Shown: positions 23,562-32,769, numbered from the stretch's first letter. The stretch is DNA of 64,000 bases from Lethocerus indicus (GCA_019843655.1 JACDQD010000003.1:2234925-2298924), one strand, 5' to 3'. Notes: a model not told the origin generated them from the sequence alone. Translations and numbers: made by a program.

Positions 23562-24061
23562 AATTGAGCATAACCGGGTGAAATAAAATGGCTGAATATT
23601 TTTTTCTGTACCTCTGAACAAGCCTTAGAGTAACGCTAAACAGAAATGTATATGAAAATTGTTGTACTTTTTCTAACATTTTTTTTTAAAGTACTTTTTC
23701 GCTCGTGTCGTCTGTGTCAAGATTAGAAATACTTTATTTTTCGCCGAATAAAAGTAATTAAAGGGCGAAGGAAGAGACGGGTACCGGCTGTACCGTGTAC
23801 GGTTGTATGATTCTGGACTTGAAGTATACAAGTTTACTTATAGCACGAAAATTCTGTCGTATCGGGCAGTTCTTTTAATGTTCTTATTATTGACGTTGAT
23901 TGTCATTGAAGACTGTAAAACAAGAGGAAATTGTGGTGAGGTTAATGGCGGGTGGCATAATTGAGCATAACCGGGGAAAAAAAAAAATTAAAGACTGAAT
24001 TTTTCTGTACCTCTGAACAAGCCTCAGAGTAACGCGAAACAGAAATGTATATGAAAATTGT
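23562..24061 (+). repeat. Two direct repeats about 397 bp apart
   Basis: The block beginning AATTGAGCATAACCGGG and continuing TCTGTACCTCTGAACAAGCC and GAAATGTATATGAAAATTGT occurs at 23562-23672 and again at 23959-24061. The DNA between the copies contains the longer version of repeat F. Family A copy 6 was inserted at the end of the second unit. Confidence 0.85.
23704..23941 (-). repeat. Interspersed repeat F, long copy
   Basis: TGTCAAGATTAGAAATACTT, TATGATTCTGGACTT, TATTATTGACG and GATTGTCATTGAAGACTGTA all recur in order at 25709-25905. No coding potential recognised. Confidence 0.75.
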
Positions 24062-24340
24062 AGGTTCGTGATGTTTCTGTCTCCTCTCGCCGGTTTGGTC
24101 TTTTGCTAGACCGGTTTGTCGGCCGCTCTCGCCATCTTCAGTAGCGCTGTGTCAGTCACTGTCAGCACTTTGGACGTTTTTCGGACATCCTTTTTGACAG
24201 TGCAGTGAGGATGCCCAAAAACTGCAGCCGAAACCGGTCTAGCAAAAGACCAAACAGCAGCGAGAGGAGACACAGAAACACCACGAAATCTACGGTATTT
24301 CAACCCCTCGCAGACCACAAAACAGACAGATATGTTAAAC
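24062..24340. mobile_element. Family A foldback element, copy 6
   Basis: Flanked by the perfect 14-bp direct repeat TATATGAAAATTGT (24048-24061 and 24341-24354). The left arm starts at AGGTTCGTGATGTTTCTGTC without a tip; the right arm ends with the tip (CCACAAAACAGACAGATATG then TTAAAC). The right arm lacks the CTGAAGA part, so it has no ribozyme-like block there. Confidence 0.92.
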
Positions 24341-24405
24341 TATATGAAAATTGTTACGTTTCTGTCACTTTTTTGTATATATAAATATACAAACTGACAA
24401 TTTTT

Positions 24406-24536
24406 CACCGTAGTTTTGTTGTGTTTCTGTCTCCTCTCGCTGCTGTTTGGTCTTTCGCTAGACCGCGCTACTGAAGGTGGCGAGCAGCCGAAACCGGTAT
24501 TCCGACCCCTCGCAGACCACAAAACAGTGATGTTAA
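24406..24536. mobile_element. Family A foldback element, copy 7 (short)
   Basis: 131-bp derivative: TTGTGTTTCTGTCTCCTCTC on the left, CGCAGACCACAAAACAGTGA then TGTTAA on the right, joined through a short centre (CGCTACTGAAGGTGGCGAGC). It lies between two copies of ACTGACAATTTTT (24393-24405 and 24537-24549). Confidence 0.85.
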
Positions 24537-24549
24537 ACTGACAATTTTT

Positions 24550-25016
24550 TTAATATACCTGTTTTGTGGTCTGCGAGGGGTTGTGGTCTCCTCTCGCCGG
24601 TTTGGTCTTTTGCTAGACCGGTTTCGGCCGCTCTCGCCATCTTCAGTAGCGCTGCCACTGTTGGCACTTTGGATGTTTTTCGGGCATTCTGACGAACACC
24701 ACAATTACAAGTGACAGCGACAGTGCAGTGAGGACGCCCGAAAAACATCCAAAGTGCCGACAGTGACAGCGCTACTGAAGATGGCGAGAGCGGCCGAAAC
24801 CGGTCTAGCGAAAGAGCGGACCGGCGAGAGGAGAGTGACTAACACCGCAGTCACTGTCAGCACTTTGGATGTTTTTGGGCATCATTTTGACAGTGGGCAG
24901 TGAGGATGCCCGAAAAACATCCAAAGTGCTGACAGTGACTAACACCGCGCTACTGAAGATGGCGAGAGCGGCCGAAACCGGTATTCCGACCGCTCGCAGA
25001 CCACAAAACAGGTTAA
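24550..25016. mobile_element. Family A foldback element, copy 8 (composite)
   Basis: Starts with a tip (TTAATATACCTGTTTTGTGG) and ends with a tip (CAGACCACAAAACAGGTTAA); inside are two successive palindromes. The second begins at about 24840 (AACACCGCAGTCACTGTCAG) before the first has fully closed. A third copy of ACTGACAATTTTT follows at 25017-25029. Confidence 0.88.
24770..24810 (+). ncRNA. Hammerhead-like motif (family A copy 8)
   Basis: CGCTA, CTGAAGA, GGC/GCC helix II, GAAA, ACCGGT, GTC, TAGCG, all intact. A second core in the same strand at about 24950 has lost the GTC triplet (ACCGGTATT). Confidence 0.6.
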
Positions 25017-25083
25017 ACTGACAATTTTTCGTTAGCCGACAGATGAATCTACCGCCCGGGAATGCCGAGAGGAATGCTCCGTC

Positions 25084-25548
25084 GTGAATATTGAAACTGG
25101 AAATATTGTTGTGGCCGCCGGCGGCCGGTTAATTAATGTGTGCTTTAAATTTTCCACCGGCCGTGACAATGGCGGGCCGAGCCATAACCGGAGCGCAATT
25201 CTCAATGCTGCGACCGGGAAGGTCAACACCGATCTGTATGCCGTTCAGGAATTGATACACCGTCAACATCATCAATGTACACCGTCACCGGCTCCGCCTC
25301 GATTGTTCAACATTGAACCAGCTCTTTTGGAGGGCGCGAGGCTGCGGTTCGCCAACCGGAAACGATCGCCCTTTAGACCTTCGCGCTTAGCGCCCTATTC
25401 GATAGCCGGTCGTAAACGACGCGATGACGGCGCGAGGAGACAACGGGAGGCTTTTTTTGTTTGCGCAATCAACGCCGTCGACACGTCGCTGGTGCCATCG
25501 ATTTGTTGTCTACCGATGTCGGTTCACACGGCGAAGAGACCGGTGTAA
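25084..25548 (+). other. Unrecognised 154-codon open frame
   Basis: The longest frame not caused by simple repeats or a transposon in this part, in a GC-richer island between two family A insertions. It begins MNIETGNIVVAAGGRLINV and is basic and Arg-rich later (RFANRKRSPFRPSRLAPY). I recognise no domain, signal peptide or membrane segment. High GC lengthens chance frames, so this may not be a gene. Confidence 0.15.
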
Positions 25549-25566
25549 ACACTAAATTGAATGCCG

Positions 25567-25640
25567 CAGGTTTGGTCTTTCGCCAGACCGGTTTCGGCCG
25601 CTCTCGCCATCTTCAGTGGCGGTGTCGGCACTTTGGATGG
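25567..25640 (-). mobile_element. Family A single-arm fragment (copy 9)
   Basis: Only one arm is present: GGTTTGGTCTTTCGCCAGAC, CGGTTTCGGCCGCTCTCGCC, ATCTTCAGTGGCGGTGTCGG, CACTTTGGATGG. No inverted partner follows. Confidence 0.8.
25581..25621 (-). ncRNA. Hammerhead-like motif with compensatory helix I (copy 9)
   Basis: Minus strand: CGCCA, CTGAAGA, GGC/GCC helix II, GAAA, ACCGGT, GTC, TGGCG. The family pair U2.2/A1.2 is replaced by C2.2/G1.2, keeping a five-pair Watson-Crick helix I. This is a solo arm, so the changes were not copied from a partner arm. Confidence 0.6.
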
Positions 25641-25708
25641 CTTATTGATAAAATTACTGCGGTATTTTACGAGGAATCAAATTCTCGGCGGTCTGCACAA
25701 CCTGTCAT

Positions 25709-25905
25709 ACGTGTCAAGATTAGAAATACTTTATTTTTCTCCCAGTGAAAGTGAGTAAAGGGTAAAGGCACGTGCCGACAGTAAAAGAGAGCTGTACGAT
25801 TCTGGACTTAAGGTATAGTTCAATTAATGTTTATATCGACGTATAAACACTATTATTGACGTCGATTGTGATTGAACACTGTAAAACAGTGAGGAAATGG
25901 CGGCG
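25709..25905 (-). repeat. Interspersed repeat F, long copy
   Basis: Same block order as 23704-23941 (CGTGTCAAGATTAGAAATAC, TACGATTCTGGACTTAAG, TATTATTGACGTCGATTGTG), ending in a G run. Confidence 0.75.
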
Positions 25906-26618
25906 GGGGGGGGGGGGTTAGTCGGTCGGAACGGACATTACGAATAGTTCGGTTGCCGAATGAATGAATCGGAGTCACCGCTGATTCACCGCTGAGATGA
26001 CGACGACGACGATGATTAATGACCGGGATGAAGAATTTCGGGCCCCGGGAATTGGGAAATTCTGCGAAATTTGAACTAGAAAAATGAACCCAATTGAAGT
26101 TCGATGTAGCAATTAGTACGACTACAGGAGCGATTCCTCGACTAATTGAGCGAAATCCGGCGCGTTTAAAACGATGAAAAACGGCCGGAAAAACCGGGGT
26201 GGGGGTGGGGGGGTACTAAATGAAAGGAAGGACGAAGGGAGACGAAACGAAAAGGAAAAGGAATCCAATTGAACGATATTAAATTGGTCCTGTATTGGGC
26301 TGTGGGGTCGGCGAGAGGTCGGACACGTCGTTGGGAGCGGTACGTGCCGCTCGGCCGCCGGACGAAGGACAGCTTTGACATTGAAACAAATCTGCTTCTG
26401 TCCGATAATTTAACAATGGAGCCTTCCAGTCACGGCCAACATCACCTCGCAGTCGCTGTCGCAGTTTTCCAAATAGGAAAACACCATTATTCAACAGTGA
26501 ACAAGTCGCTGGAATAATAACTAAGCGCTAATAGATTTCTGCTAGCATCGACTTTATATGATGTAAAATTTGATCTTCTATCGGCCTGAAAGAGCACATA
26601 TATATATTATATTAGGTG
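25906..26618. other. Intergenic DNA, nothing recognised
   Basis: A G run (25906-25917) and a G-rich GGGGTGGGGGTGGGG tract (26197-26211). Overlapping frames on both strands, no recognisable product. Confidence 0.4.
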
Positions 26619-26722
26619 CTTCTTCTCCTTGCTAATGCACATGGTATAATTCATGATATTTATGATGATGTTCCCCCAAGGAATTTTATTTTAAATTTTT
26701 AAAATGTACCAGGACTGACAGG
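26619..26722 (+). repeat. Segment duplicated in inverse orientation at 49.77-49.95 kb
   Basis: CTTCTTCTCCTTGCTAATGC, ACATGGTATAATTCA and TACCAGGACTGACAGGTATTC reappear inverted next to family B copy 6. The duplicate has extra sequence in its middle. Confidence 0.8.
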
Positions 26723-26724
26723 TA

Positions 26725-26939
26725 TTCGGTATACCCGAAAGTGATCGACAATTTGATAAAATGTATTTAGCTCTTGAGGAGTTCTTCAAGACGGGGAATC
26801 GAAAATTTGCCGGAAAAATGGCACAGAGAGTTGTCGATAAACGGGTGAATATATACTAGATTAATAATTAAAGTTTCTTTTTTAGCAAAATAAAATGAAT
26901 TCCAAAGTCAAAATGTTGATTACTTTTGGGTACCCCTAA
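26725..26939 (+). mobile_element. Mariner deletion-derivative MITE (family B, copy 5)
   Basis: Ends TTCGGTATACCCGAAAGTGA and ...GATTACTTTTGGGTACCCCT, TA on both flanks. It carries TCTTGAGGAGTTCTTCAAGA (LEEFF codons) and the tail GTTGTCGATAAACGGGTGAA; the frame is shifted relative to the intact tail. Confidence 0.88.
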
Positions 26940-27003
26940 TATATTTTACTATTATAAATAGTGTACGAACTGTTGGGTATTGGAAAAGAACTTATAGAGC
27001 CTG

Positions 27004-27056
<53 letters not shown>
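27004..27056. repeat. (TA)n microsatellite
   Basis: About 26 TA units. Confidence 0.97.
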
Positions 27057-27059
<3 letters not shown>

Positions 27060-27060
<1 letters not shown>

Positions 27061-28993
27061 TATGCCAAAGGACGAAAGGAAGCCTACTAGGTATGCAGGA
27101 TTCGTTTATGAAAATTCACCTTTTATGGCAATATTGGGCAATATATATAGTTTTGTTTAGTGCCTATTGTATAGGCCTTGTTTGTATAGCCCTGGTGAGG
27201 CCTGAACTTGACTATCGATGATGGCGAACGGCCGAATCGGCGCCCGAACGCGTCTTGATTTTTAAAGACGTGTTTATTTTCCGTACAAACTGTATAATAA
27301 ATAAGCCGGGGTGTAATTTTTTGGAGGTAACGGTGGGAAAAAAATAATACGCGGACTGAAAATAATCGAATCGAACAGGGAAATGATGACTACTGAGGCC
27401 GTCACTGGAGACTGACCTTAAGCCGTTTTGAAACCGTCGCGGACATCGTAGAACAAATGCGTCCTCAGACGTCCGCCAGATTCACGATCGAAAGTCCTTC
27501 GAAACGTCCTTACTTGACGATACCCGGAGAGGTATGCCGTTTACCGATCGCGCCGTTCACCGTGACGTCAACGCGCACGTGAATTTTGTAAAAATCCGCG
27601 CGGTACCCGCAATTTTTCTATTCCCCTCACGCCTCATCCCGATCCGCCCGAACGCTCATCCCGCCACGTGACGAGTCGAAAACGGCCGCCGCTCGGATGA
27701 GGCGCCTTTTATCTTGTGAAACGAAAACTGTATACCTCCATTGTACAAAAATGTTCTGGTTTTTTTCCCCCCGCTTCTATTTGAATTACACCCAGCGATA
27801 ACAGAAATGTACTTTCGGCGGAGAATCGTGCGGCTCTGGATTTTTTCAGGAATGTGACTCCGAATTTCATAAATTTCTGGACGGCCGCGTGAATACCTCG
27901 TAAAAATAACGGCCGGCCTCCAAATTGTAGGTCGTTTCGTAAGCGTTCGGGGGAACCCCCGGATTTAATTCGATACAAATGGAACCGAATTGATTTACTG
28001 GGAAATATATTTTGCGGCAGAGGAACTGAGTTTTTTGCCAGGGAATAGTTGAAGGGTTATTAAAGAGTGCGGTACGTGTAGTGTATGTAAGCAGGCTCTG
28101 GTTCCTCCTCCTCCTCCTCATCCTCCTCCCGGTGCTCCTCCTCTAACTGTTATCACCTTGACTTCTCATTGCGCGGCCTTCCCAACCTATTGACATTCAA
28201 ATTGTCGGCTGCGACTGACCAAAGCAGATAAATCCCCGGCGGTTCGCCCATTCCGGGCCCCACCAACCGCTCCTCTAATCTATCCTCTATTCTACGCCGG
28301 TTTTGTCACGTACAAAGATACTCTTGTGGCGGCGGCATTTACGACGAAGGAAAATCGTCGAATCGAGGATGGTCAGGCGATGAAAACGTGTCAGTGTCAA
28401 CAGAAATTGACCGAAATTTTTGAAATTTTGAAAAATGTTCCCGGCTCCGCACCGCGTTAACCTTCAACAGTGGTCCCGAAGTGAGAAGTGAAAAATCAAA
28501 TTTTTTGGTTTTTCCAAAAAATTTTCCCCGATTATCACCCCACTCCGTCGAAGTGAGATACACTTGTCCGCCCGAAATCGCGAAATTTAGTTTCTTTTTT
28601 CACAACTCTGTCCTCACCACACTGCGTTGCCGCACTCAATTGGCAAGTTAAATTGAGTAGCCGGTTTATAGTTGAGTTGGAGCCAGTGTTCACTTCTCTA
28701 TTGGGCCCGTCCCCGTCCCAGTTACCGGCCGCTAATTATACCGTACGAGGCCCAACAGCCACCAGGATATGTCATACGCTGGAGAGACTATTTTAAACGA
28801 GGGACGAGGAATCGCTCCTCCCCCACGCCCGCCCTTAAATATCAGACAGATAGGGCGAGGCCGCATCGGGTGTTTATTTCAAGACAGTTTTTCAAACGGC
28901 GCACAATACGCCTACAAACCTCTCAGGCGGGACTTATCCACAAACTTGATTCGATGGGGGGATTTTTTTTTTTGGGCGGTTTTGTAGTTAACC
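27060..28993. other. Intergenic DNA, nothing recognised
   Basis: GATGATGGCGAACGGCCGAA at 27218-27237 resembles an eroded family A core. A CCT-rich tract lies at 28104-28142. No coding frame resembles a known protein. Confidence 0.4.
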
Positions 28994-29049
28994 GAAAATA
29001 ATTCTGTAGGCTCTTGGTGTTTCTGTCTCCTCTCGCCGGTCCGCTCTTT

Positions 29050-29090
29050 CGCTAGACCGGGGTTTCGGCCGCTCGCCATCTTCAGTAGCG
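29050..29090 (-). ncRNA. Hammerhead-like motif (family A copy 10, left arm)
   Basis: CGCTA, CTGAAGA, helix II, GAAA, ACCCCGGT, GTC, TAGCG. The two extra C residues allow helix III to close in cis over a 2-base loop, unlike the loopless ACCGGT of most copies. Confidence 0.55.
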
Positions 29091-29177
29091 CTGTCATTGT
29101 TGGCACTTTGGATGTTTTCGGGCGTCCTCACTGCACTGTCACTGTCACGTGTGCCCGAAAACATCCTGCAGTGACTG

Positions 29178-29216
29178 CGCTACTGAAGATGGCGAGCGGC
29201 CGAAACCGGTCTAGCG
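29178..29216 (+). ncRNA. Hammerhead-like motif (family A copy 10, right arm)
   Basis: CGCTA, CTGAAGA, GGC-GAGCG-GCC, GAAA, ACCGGT, GTC, TAGCG, all intact. Confidence 0.6.
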
Positions 29217-29319
29217 AAAGACCGTACCGGCGAGAGGAGACAGGAACGCACGAAATCGACGGTATTCCAACCCCTCGCAGAAACACAAAACAGGTATGTT
29301 AAACTGAAAATAATTCTGT

Positions 29320-30165
29320 TCAAAAAATGTTAGAAACTATTTTTTTTTACCATACTTATCACAAAACACCCCAGTAGTGATATCGTATTTAGTTAGCTGC
29401 CTCATTTACATAATCTGACGTACTTTTTTTTTTCAGGGGTTCCTTTGTGGAGATGAATTTCGCCCAGTGTCAATTATAGATATGCGCGATTCGCGATATC
29501 TCTTCGATTTCGCCCCGTCACAGTAATTTCATCCCCGCGTTTATTCCAAACCGCCTGACTTATATCACAAACCGTGACTCGATGAGTCGCGTCAGGCCAA
29601 TAGGGCCAAATTGGAGGCCTTGAGCCCTTCCGAAAATTGGCTCAACACGGCGCAATACGATGAATTACAGGTGTATTCGAGGAATTACAGGTGTAATACA
29701 GGTGTATTCGAGTATGAAAGTTCTGCTCTCGATACTGCCCAACCACCACCGCCACCCTACCCGGTGGTTTTCATAAAACTTTCATTCTGAACTTAATCCC
29801 TGAGCCCGTCCCTCGAAGGGAAGCCTCTCCGGTAGCGTCATGAAAGTGTGGAGGCCTCCAGAAGAGAGTGGGCAATAACGGACTGAGCGTCATGTGTCAG
29901 TTTGGTACACGAGCGTCTGCCGTCTTAATGTGGTGGGAAGCGCCTTGACCTTTGAAGGAGGAACAGGAGAAGAGGAGACTTCGACCTTGGCTCATCGTTT
30001 CCTGATACCTTTTTCAAATGCCGTCCCCCAACCCCTCGGCCTACCGCAATCCGCATTCAGATAACCCACATTTGAAACGGCATTATACCAGACGTCCTCG
30101 ACAATACCGAGCATACCAATACTATAGTCCCTTCAATCGGTTATAGGAATAATACCGATCAGAAA
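29320..30165. other. Intergenic DNA, nothing recognised
   Basis: A short tandem motif GAATTACAGGTGTATTCGAG is repeated two to three times at about 29662-29712. Nothing else recognised. Confidence 0.4.
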
Positions 30166-30452
30166 TTGTTTTGAGGTCTACGAGGGGTTGGAATACCGTT
30201 GGTTCGTGGTGTTTCTGTGTCTCCTCTCCTCTCGCCGGGGATTCGGCCGCTCGCCATCTTCAGTAGCGCTGTGTCAGTCACTGTATGGCACTTTGCATGT
30301 TCCATGGGCGTCCGCACCGCCCATTGGGAGGACCAAACACTGACAGTACAAGTGTCAGTACTGCGCTACTGAAGATGGCGAGCGGCCGAATCACCGGTCT
30401 GGCAAAAGACCGGACCGGCGAGAGTAGGCAGAAACACACGAAATCTAAACTG
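30166..30452. mobile_element. Family A foldback element, copy 11
   Basis: Left tip is partial (TTGTTTTGAGGTCTACGAGG then GGTTGGAATACCG); arms pair through CGCTCGCCATCTTCAGTAGC and GCTACTGAAGATGGCGAGCG. GAAA is mutated to GAATC on the right. No clear target-site duplication. Confidence 0.8.
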
Positions 30453-30596
30453 CAAATGGGGTGGTTAATGTGGCAGATCGCATTTTACAAAGATTTACAT
30501 GTTTTTTTTTCTCTTATTTCACTAATTTAACCAATTTTACAAGTGTGGGGATGTAGCAACAGTTCTACAACTGTTTTGTCTTATTTGAGTTGAGTA

Positions 30597-30848
30597 CAAG
30601 TGACAGTGACAGTGCAGCGCTGCTCGCCGTCTTCAGTAGCGGCGTTAGTCACTCTGTTGTTGTTAGTCACTTTCGCTAGACCGGTTCGGCTTTGACAGTA
30701 CGAGTGACACAGTGCAGTGAGGACGCCCCCGAAAAACATCCAAAGTGCCGACAGTGACCAACGCAGCTACTGAAGATGGCGAGCGGCCGAAACCGGTCTG
30801 GCGAAAGACGAAACCGGCGAGAGGAGACAGAAACTGCACAGACCTACA
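30597..30848. mobile_element. Family A foldback element, copy 12 (rearranged)
   Basis: Right arm is good (CTACTGAAGATGGCGAGCGG then CCGAAACCGGTCTGGCGAAA) but the left arm is scrambled: CTGCTCGCCGTCTTCAGTAG comes before TTTCGCTAGACCGG. No tips. Confidence 0.75.
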
Positions 30849-31439
30849 ATTTTTATTGTTAGAATGAGATTTAATATACTGAAGTTTGTCTCTGTTTCAG
30901 GAAAGGTAAACAGGGATGATGCTGAATTGTAACAGGGTTTTTCGAATCCTGAAACCGTTTTTTTATATACTGAGACCGTTTAGAGTAATTGACTTTTAGA
31001 ATCAAATATTGAAAAAAATATTTGCCGGTCATTGGCTGAGGCTTTCCGGCAATGTTGAAGGAAACATTGTTGTATGCCCGGCATTGTTGAAAGAAACATT
31101 GTTGAATTATATATACCCGTCGTCACAATATTTTTTCGTCCCCTCTTGTAATATTTCGAAAAATTCAGAATCCCGGCCACGTTTGGTACCTCGTTGATGA
31201 TCATTTATAGACATAACTTGCCATTTATGAAAATGCATTTTTTTTTATTTGAAAAGTTGTTTGTAATTAAATCCAATGTGATAAATCGATTATTGATTAT
31301 TGTTGCCGATCAAGTAGCACGAGTTACACCGTCCACATGCAATATTGTCCATCTGGTCGAATGATATAATCAAATAAGTCGGATAACTTTGTTTGCACGG
31401 TTCAATTCTTATATTGAACACGTAATATTTTTGCAAAGA
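30849..31439. other. Intergenic DNA with a small imperfect repeat
   Basis: At 31050-31106 a unit GGCAATGTTGAAGGAAACAT then TGTTG occurs twice; an inverse relative lies at 35042-35090. Otherwise nothing recognised. Confidence 0.5.
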
Positions 31440-31562
31440 ATGTGCGGAATCAAAGAGCGCAAAACAGCGTTATTTGGACAGGTGAACATTGGTCCACCTG
31501 GCCCTGGCAAGTCAACATTTATTTATTTTTTTTTTTTAACTGTTTTATTGTCACAGCTGTAA
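31440..31562 (+). pseudogene. P-loop fragment resembling the N-terminus of GPN-loop GTPase 2
   Basis: The frame starts MCGIKERKTALFGQVNI and continues GPPGPGKSTF before running into a poly-T tract and a stop. FGQ.-.-IGPPG.GK(S/T)T(Y/F) is the opening of GPN-loop GTPases, in particular GPN2, which act in nuclear import and assembly of RNA polymerase II. Only the Walker A region is present; the GPN motif and the rest were not found nearby. It could be a first exon without an obvious GT donor, or a truncated retropseudogene. The match is by eye from family knowledge. Confidence 0.4.
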
Positions 31563-31689
31563 AATAGAATAAGCGACATTGATGTTAAAGTAGCACTATT
31601 AACCAGTAGACAATAACTGGGGGGAGGAACTGATTTACCTATTTCTCTAAAATTGCACTAATTTATTTTCCCATTTTCCTATTTTGATA

Positions 31690-31911
31690 GTGAAGTTTGG
31701 ACAATTGGATCAGGACGATGGGGGTCGCGGAAAAAGTCAACATACTTTCAAGAAATTGCAAACAAAAAGCAGTTTGTAAACTTAGAATATTGCAAGGCGA
31801 TAGGGCTTCGAACATCACGAGAAAAAGATGTAAGAGATAACAATATAAAGTTAATTGTCGGATTGAACACCAATTTGCACGTCGGCCGACACAACAACAA
31901 TACGATTGACT
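31690..31911 (+). pseudogene. Possible second, decayed P-loop copy
   Basis: About 250 bp downstream and on the same strand, KFGQL is followed one frame over by GRWGSRKKSTYFQEIANK, resembling FGQL.IGPPGSGKSTY with insertions. That second frame stays open for about 65 codons (...FVNLEYCKAIGLRTSREKD...) to a TAA. Beyond the P-loop the sequence is not recognised. Confidence 0.2.
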
Positions 31912-32769
31912 TATAATCGGCTGTTGTTGATTTCCCACACACTTTTCAATAGACAATAATTATTAAGTGTTGGGCAAAATACACAGTGATCGCCAAGTGT
32001 ATATTGAAGCACTTAACCTCAGGGGCAGGGGAAGGACAAGTAGGAACTTGAAAGCCGCCACTGTGTATTTTCATTAAAGGTGCGGCCGCCATATTGCTTT
32101 GGCCCTTTTTACCTTTTCGACAACGAAGATGTACAATTATTCCCGGATTTTTCCGGGTGCTTTGAAAACCGACCTGAGCTAACTACAGTGAGGAAAATAA
32201 TTAGTAGATAAGGGTTGACGTCATCGTGAGAAAAACTCCCGGAAGTCAACGACCGTCTGGACACAAGATGAAGACGAGAGAGTTCATCAGGCAAGAGCGA
32301 GGACAGAAGACGGAGCCGAAGAAACTGCAGGACGAAGGGTGGGCGTAGAATTTTCCTTTAAAAAGGAAAACGTAGAAAACTTTTAAATTGTGAATTTCAA
32401 CTAAAATTGGTTTGTCAGCGCGAAAAGTAGCTTCGCCAGAGCTCTACCTTGGCGTTGCACCTCGCGATCACAATTGCGGTAAACTGACCTCTTTTCTTAC
32501 CCAAACGGTAACGTTCGGTATATCGTGTGTAAATTTTCGGTATTTTACGCGTAGATGATTCAAGATATTGAGAGAGATTTTCTCCCTGCAGCGGGCGTCC
32601 TGGAGCTCCCTCGGGAGCACTTTTATAGGGGGAAGGTGAAAACACTCAGACGCGACGAAGAGAGGAACAATTAACGGAAAAATAACTGTATCAACGGATT
32701 ATATTTAATTGTATTTCAATAAATTGGCGTAGATTTCGTGTTCTTCTCCTTCTCCTCTCAAATCTTGTT
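31912..32769. other. Intergenic DNA, nothing recognised
   Basis: TTGACGTCATC (CRE-like) at about 32216. Short frames only. Confidence 0.4.

Larger units (their letters stand above)
29008..29305. mobile_element. Family A foldback element, copy 10
   Basis: Flanked by the perfect 14-bp direct repeat GAAAATAATTCTGT (28994-29007 and 29306-29319). The left arm begins AGGCTCTTGGTGTTTCTGTC without a tip; the right arm ends with the tip (CACAAAACAGGTATGTTAAA then CT). 298 bp. Both arms contain an intact ribozyme-like block. Confidence 0.93.

Noticed and set aside
20672..30850. CRISPR-like array from the many repeated family A blocks
   Set aside because: Copies are inverted, unevenly spaced and separated by unrelated long DNA; the sequence is clearly eukaryotic.
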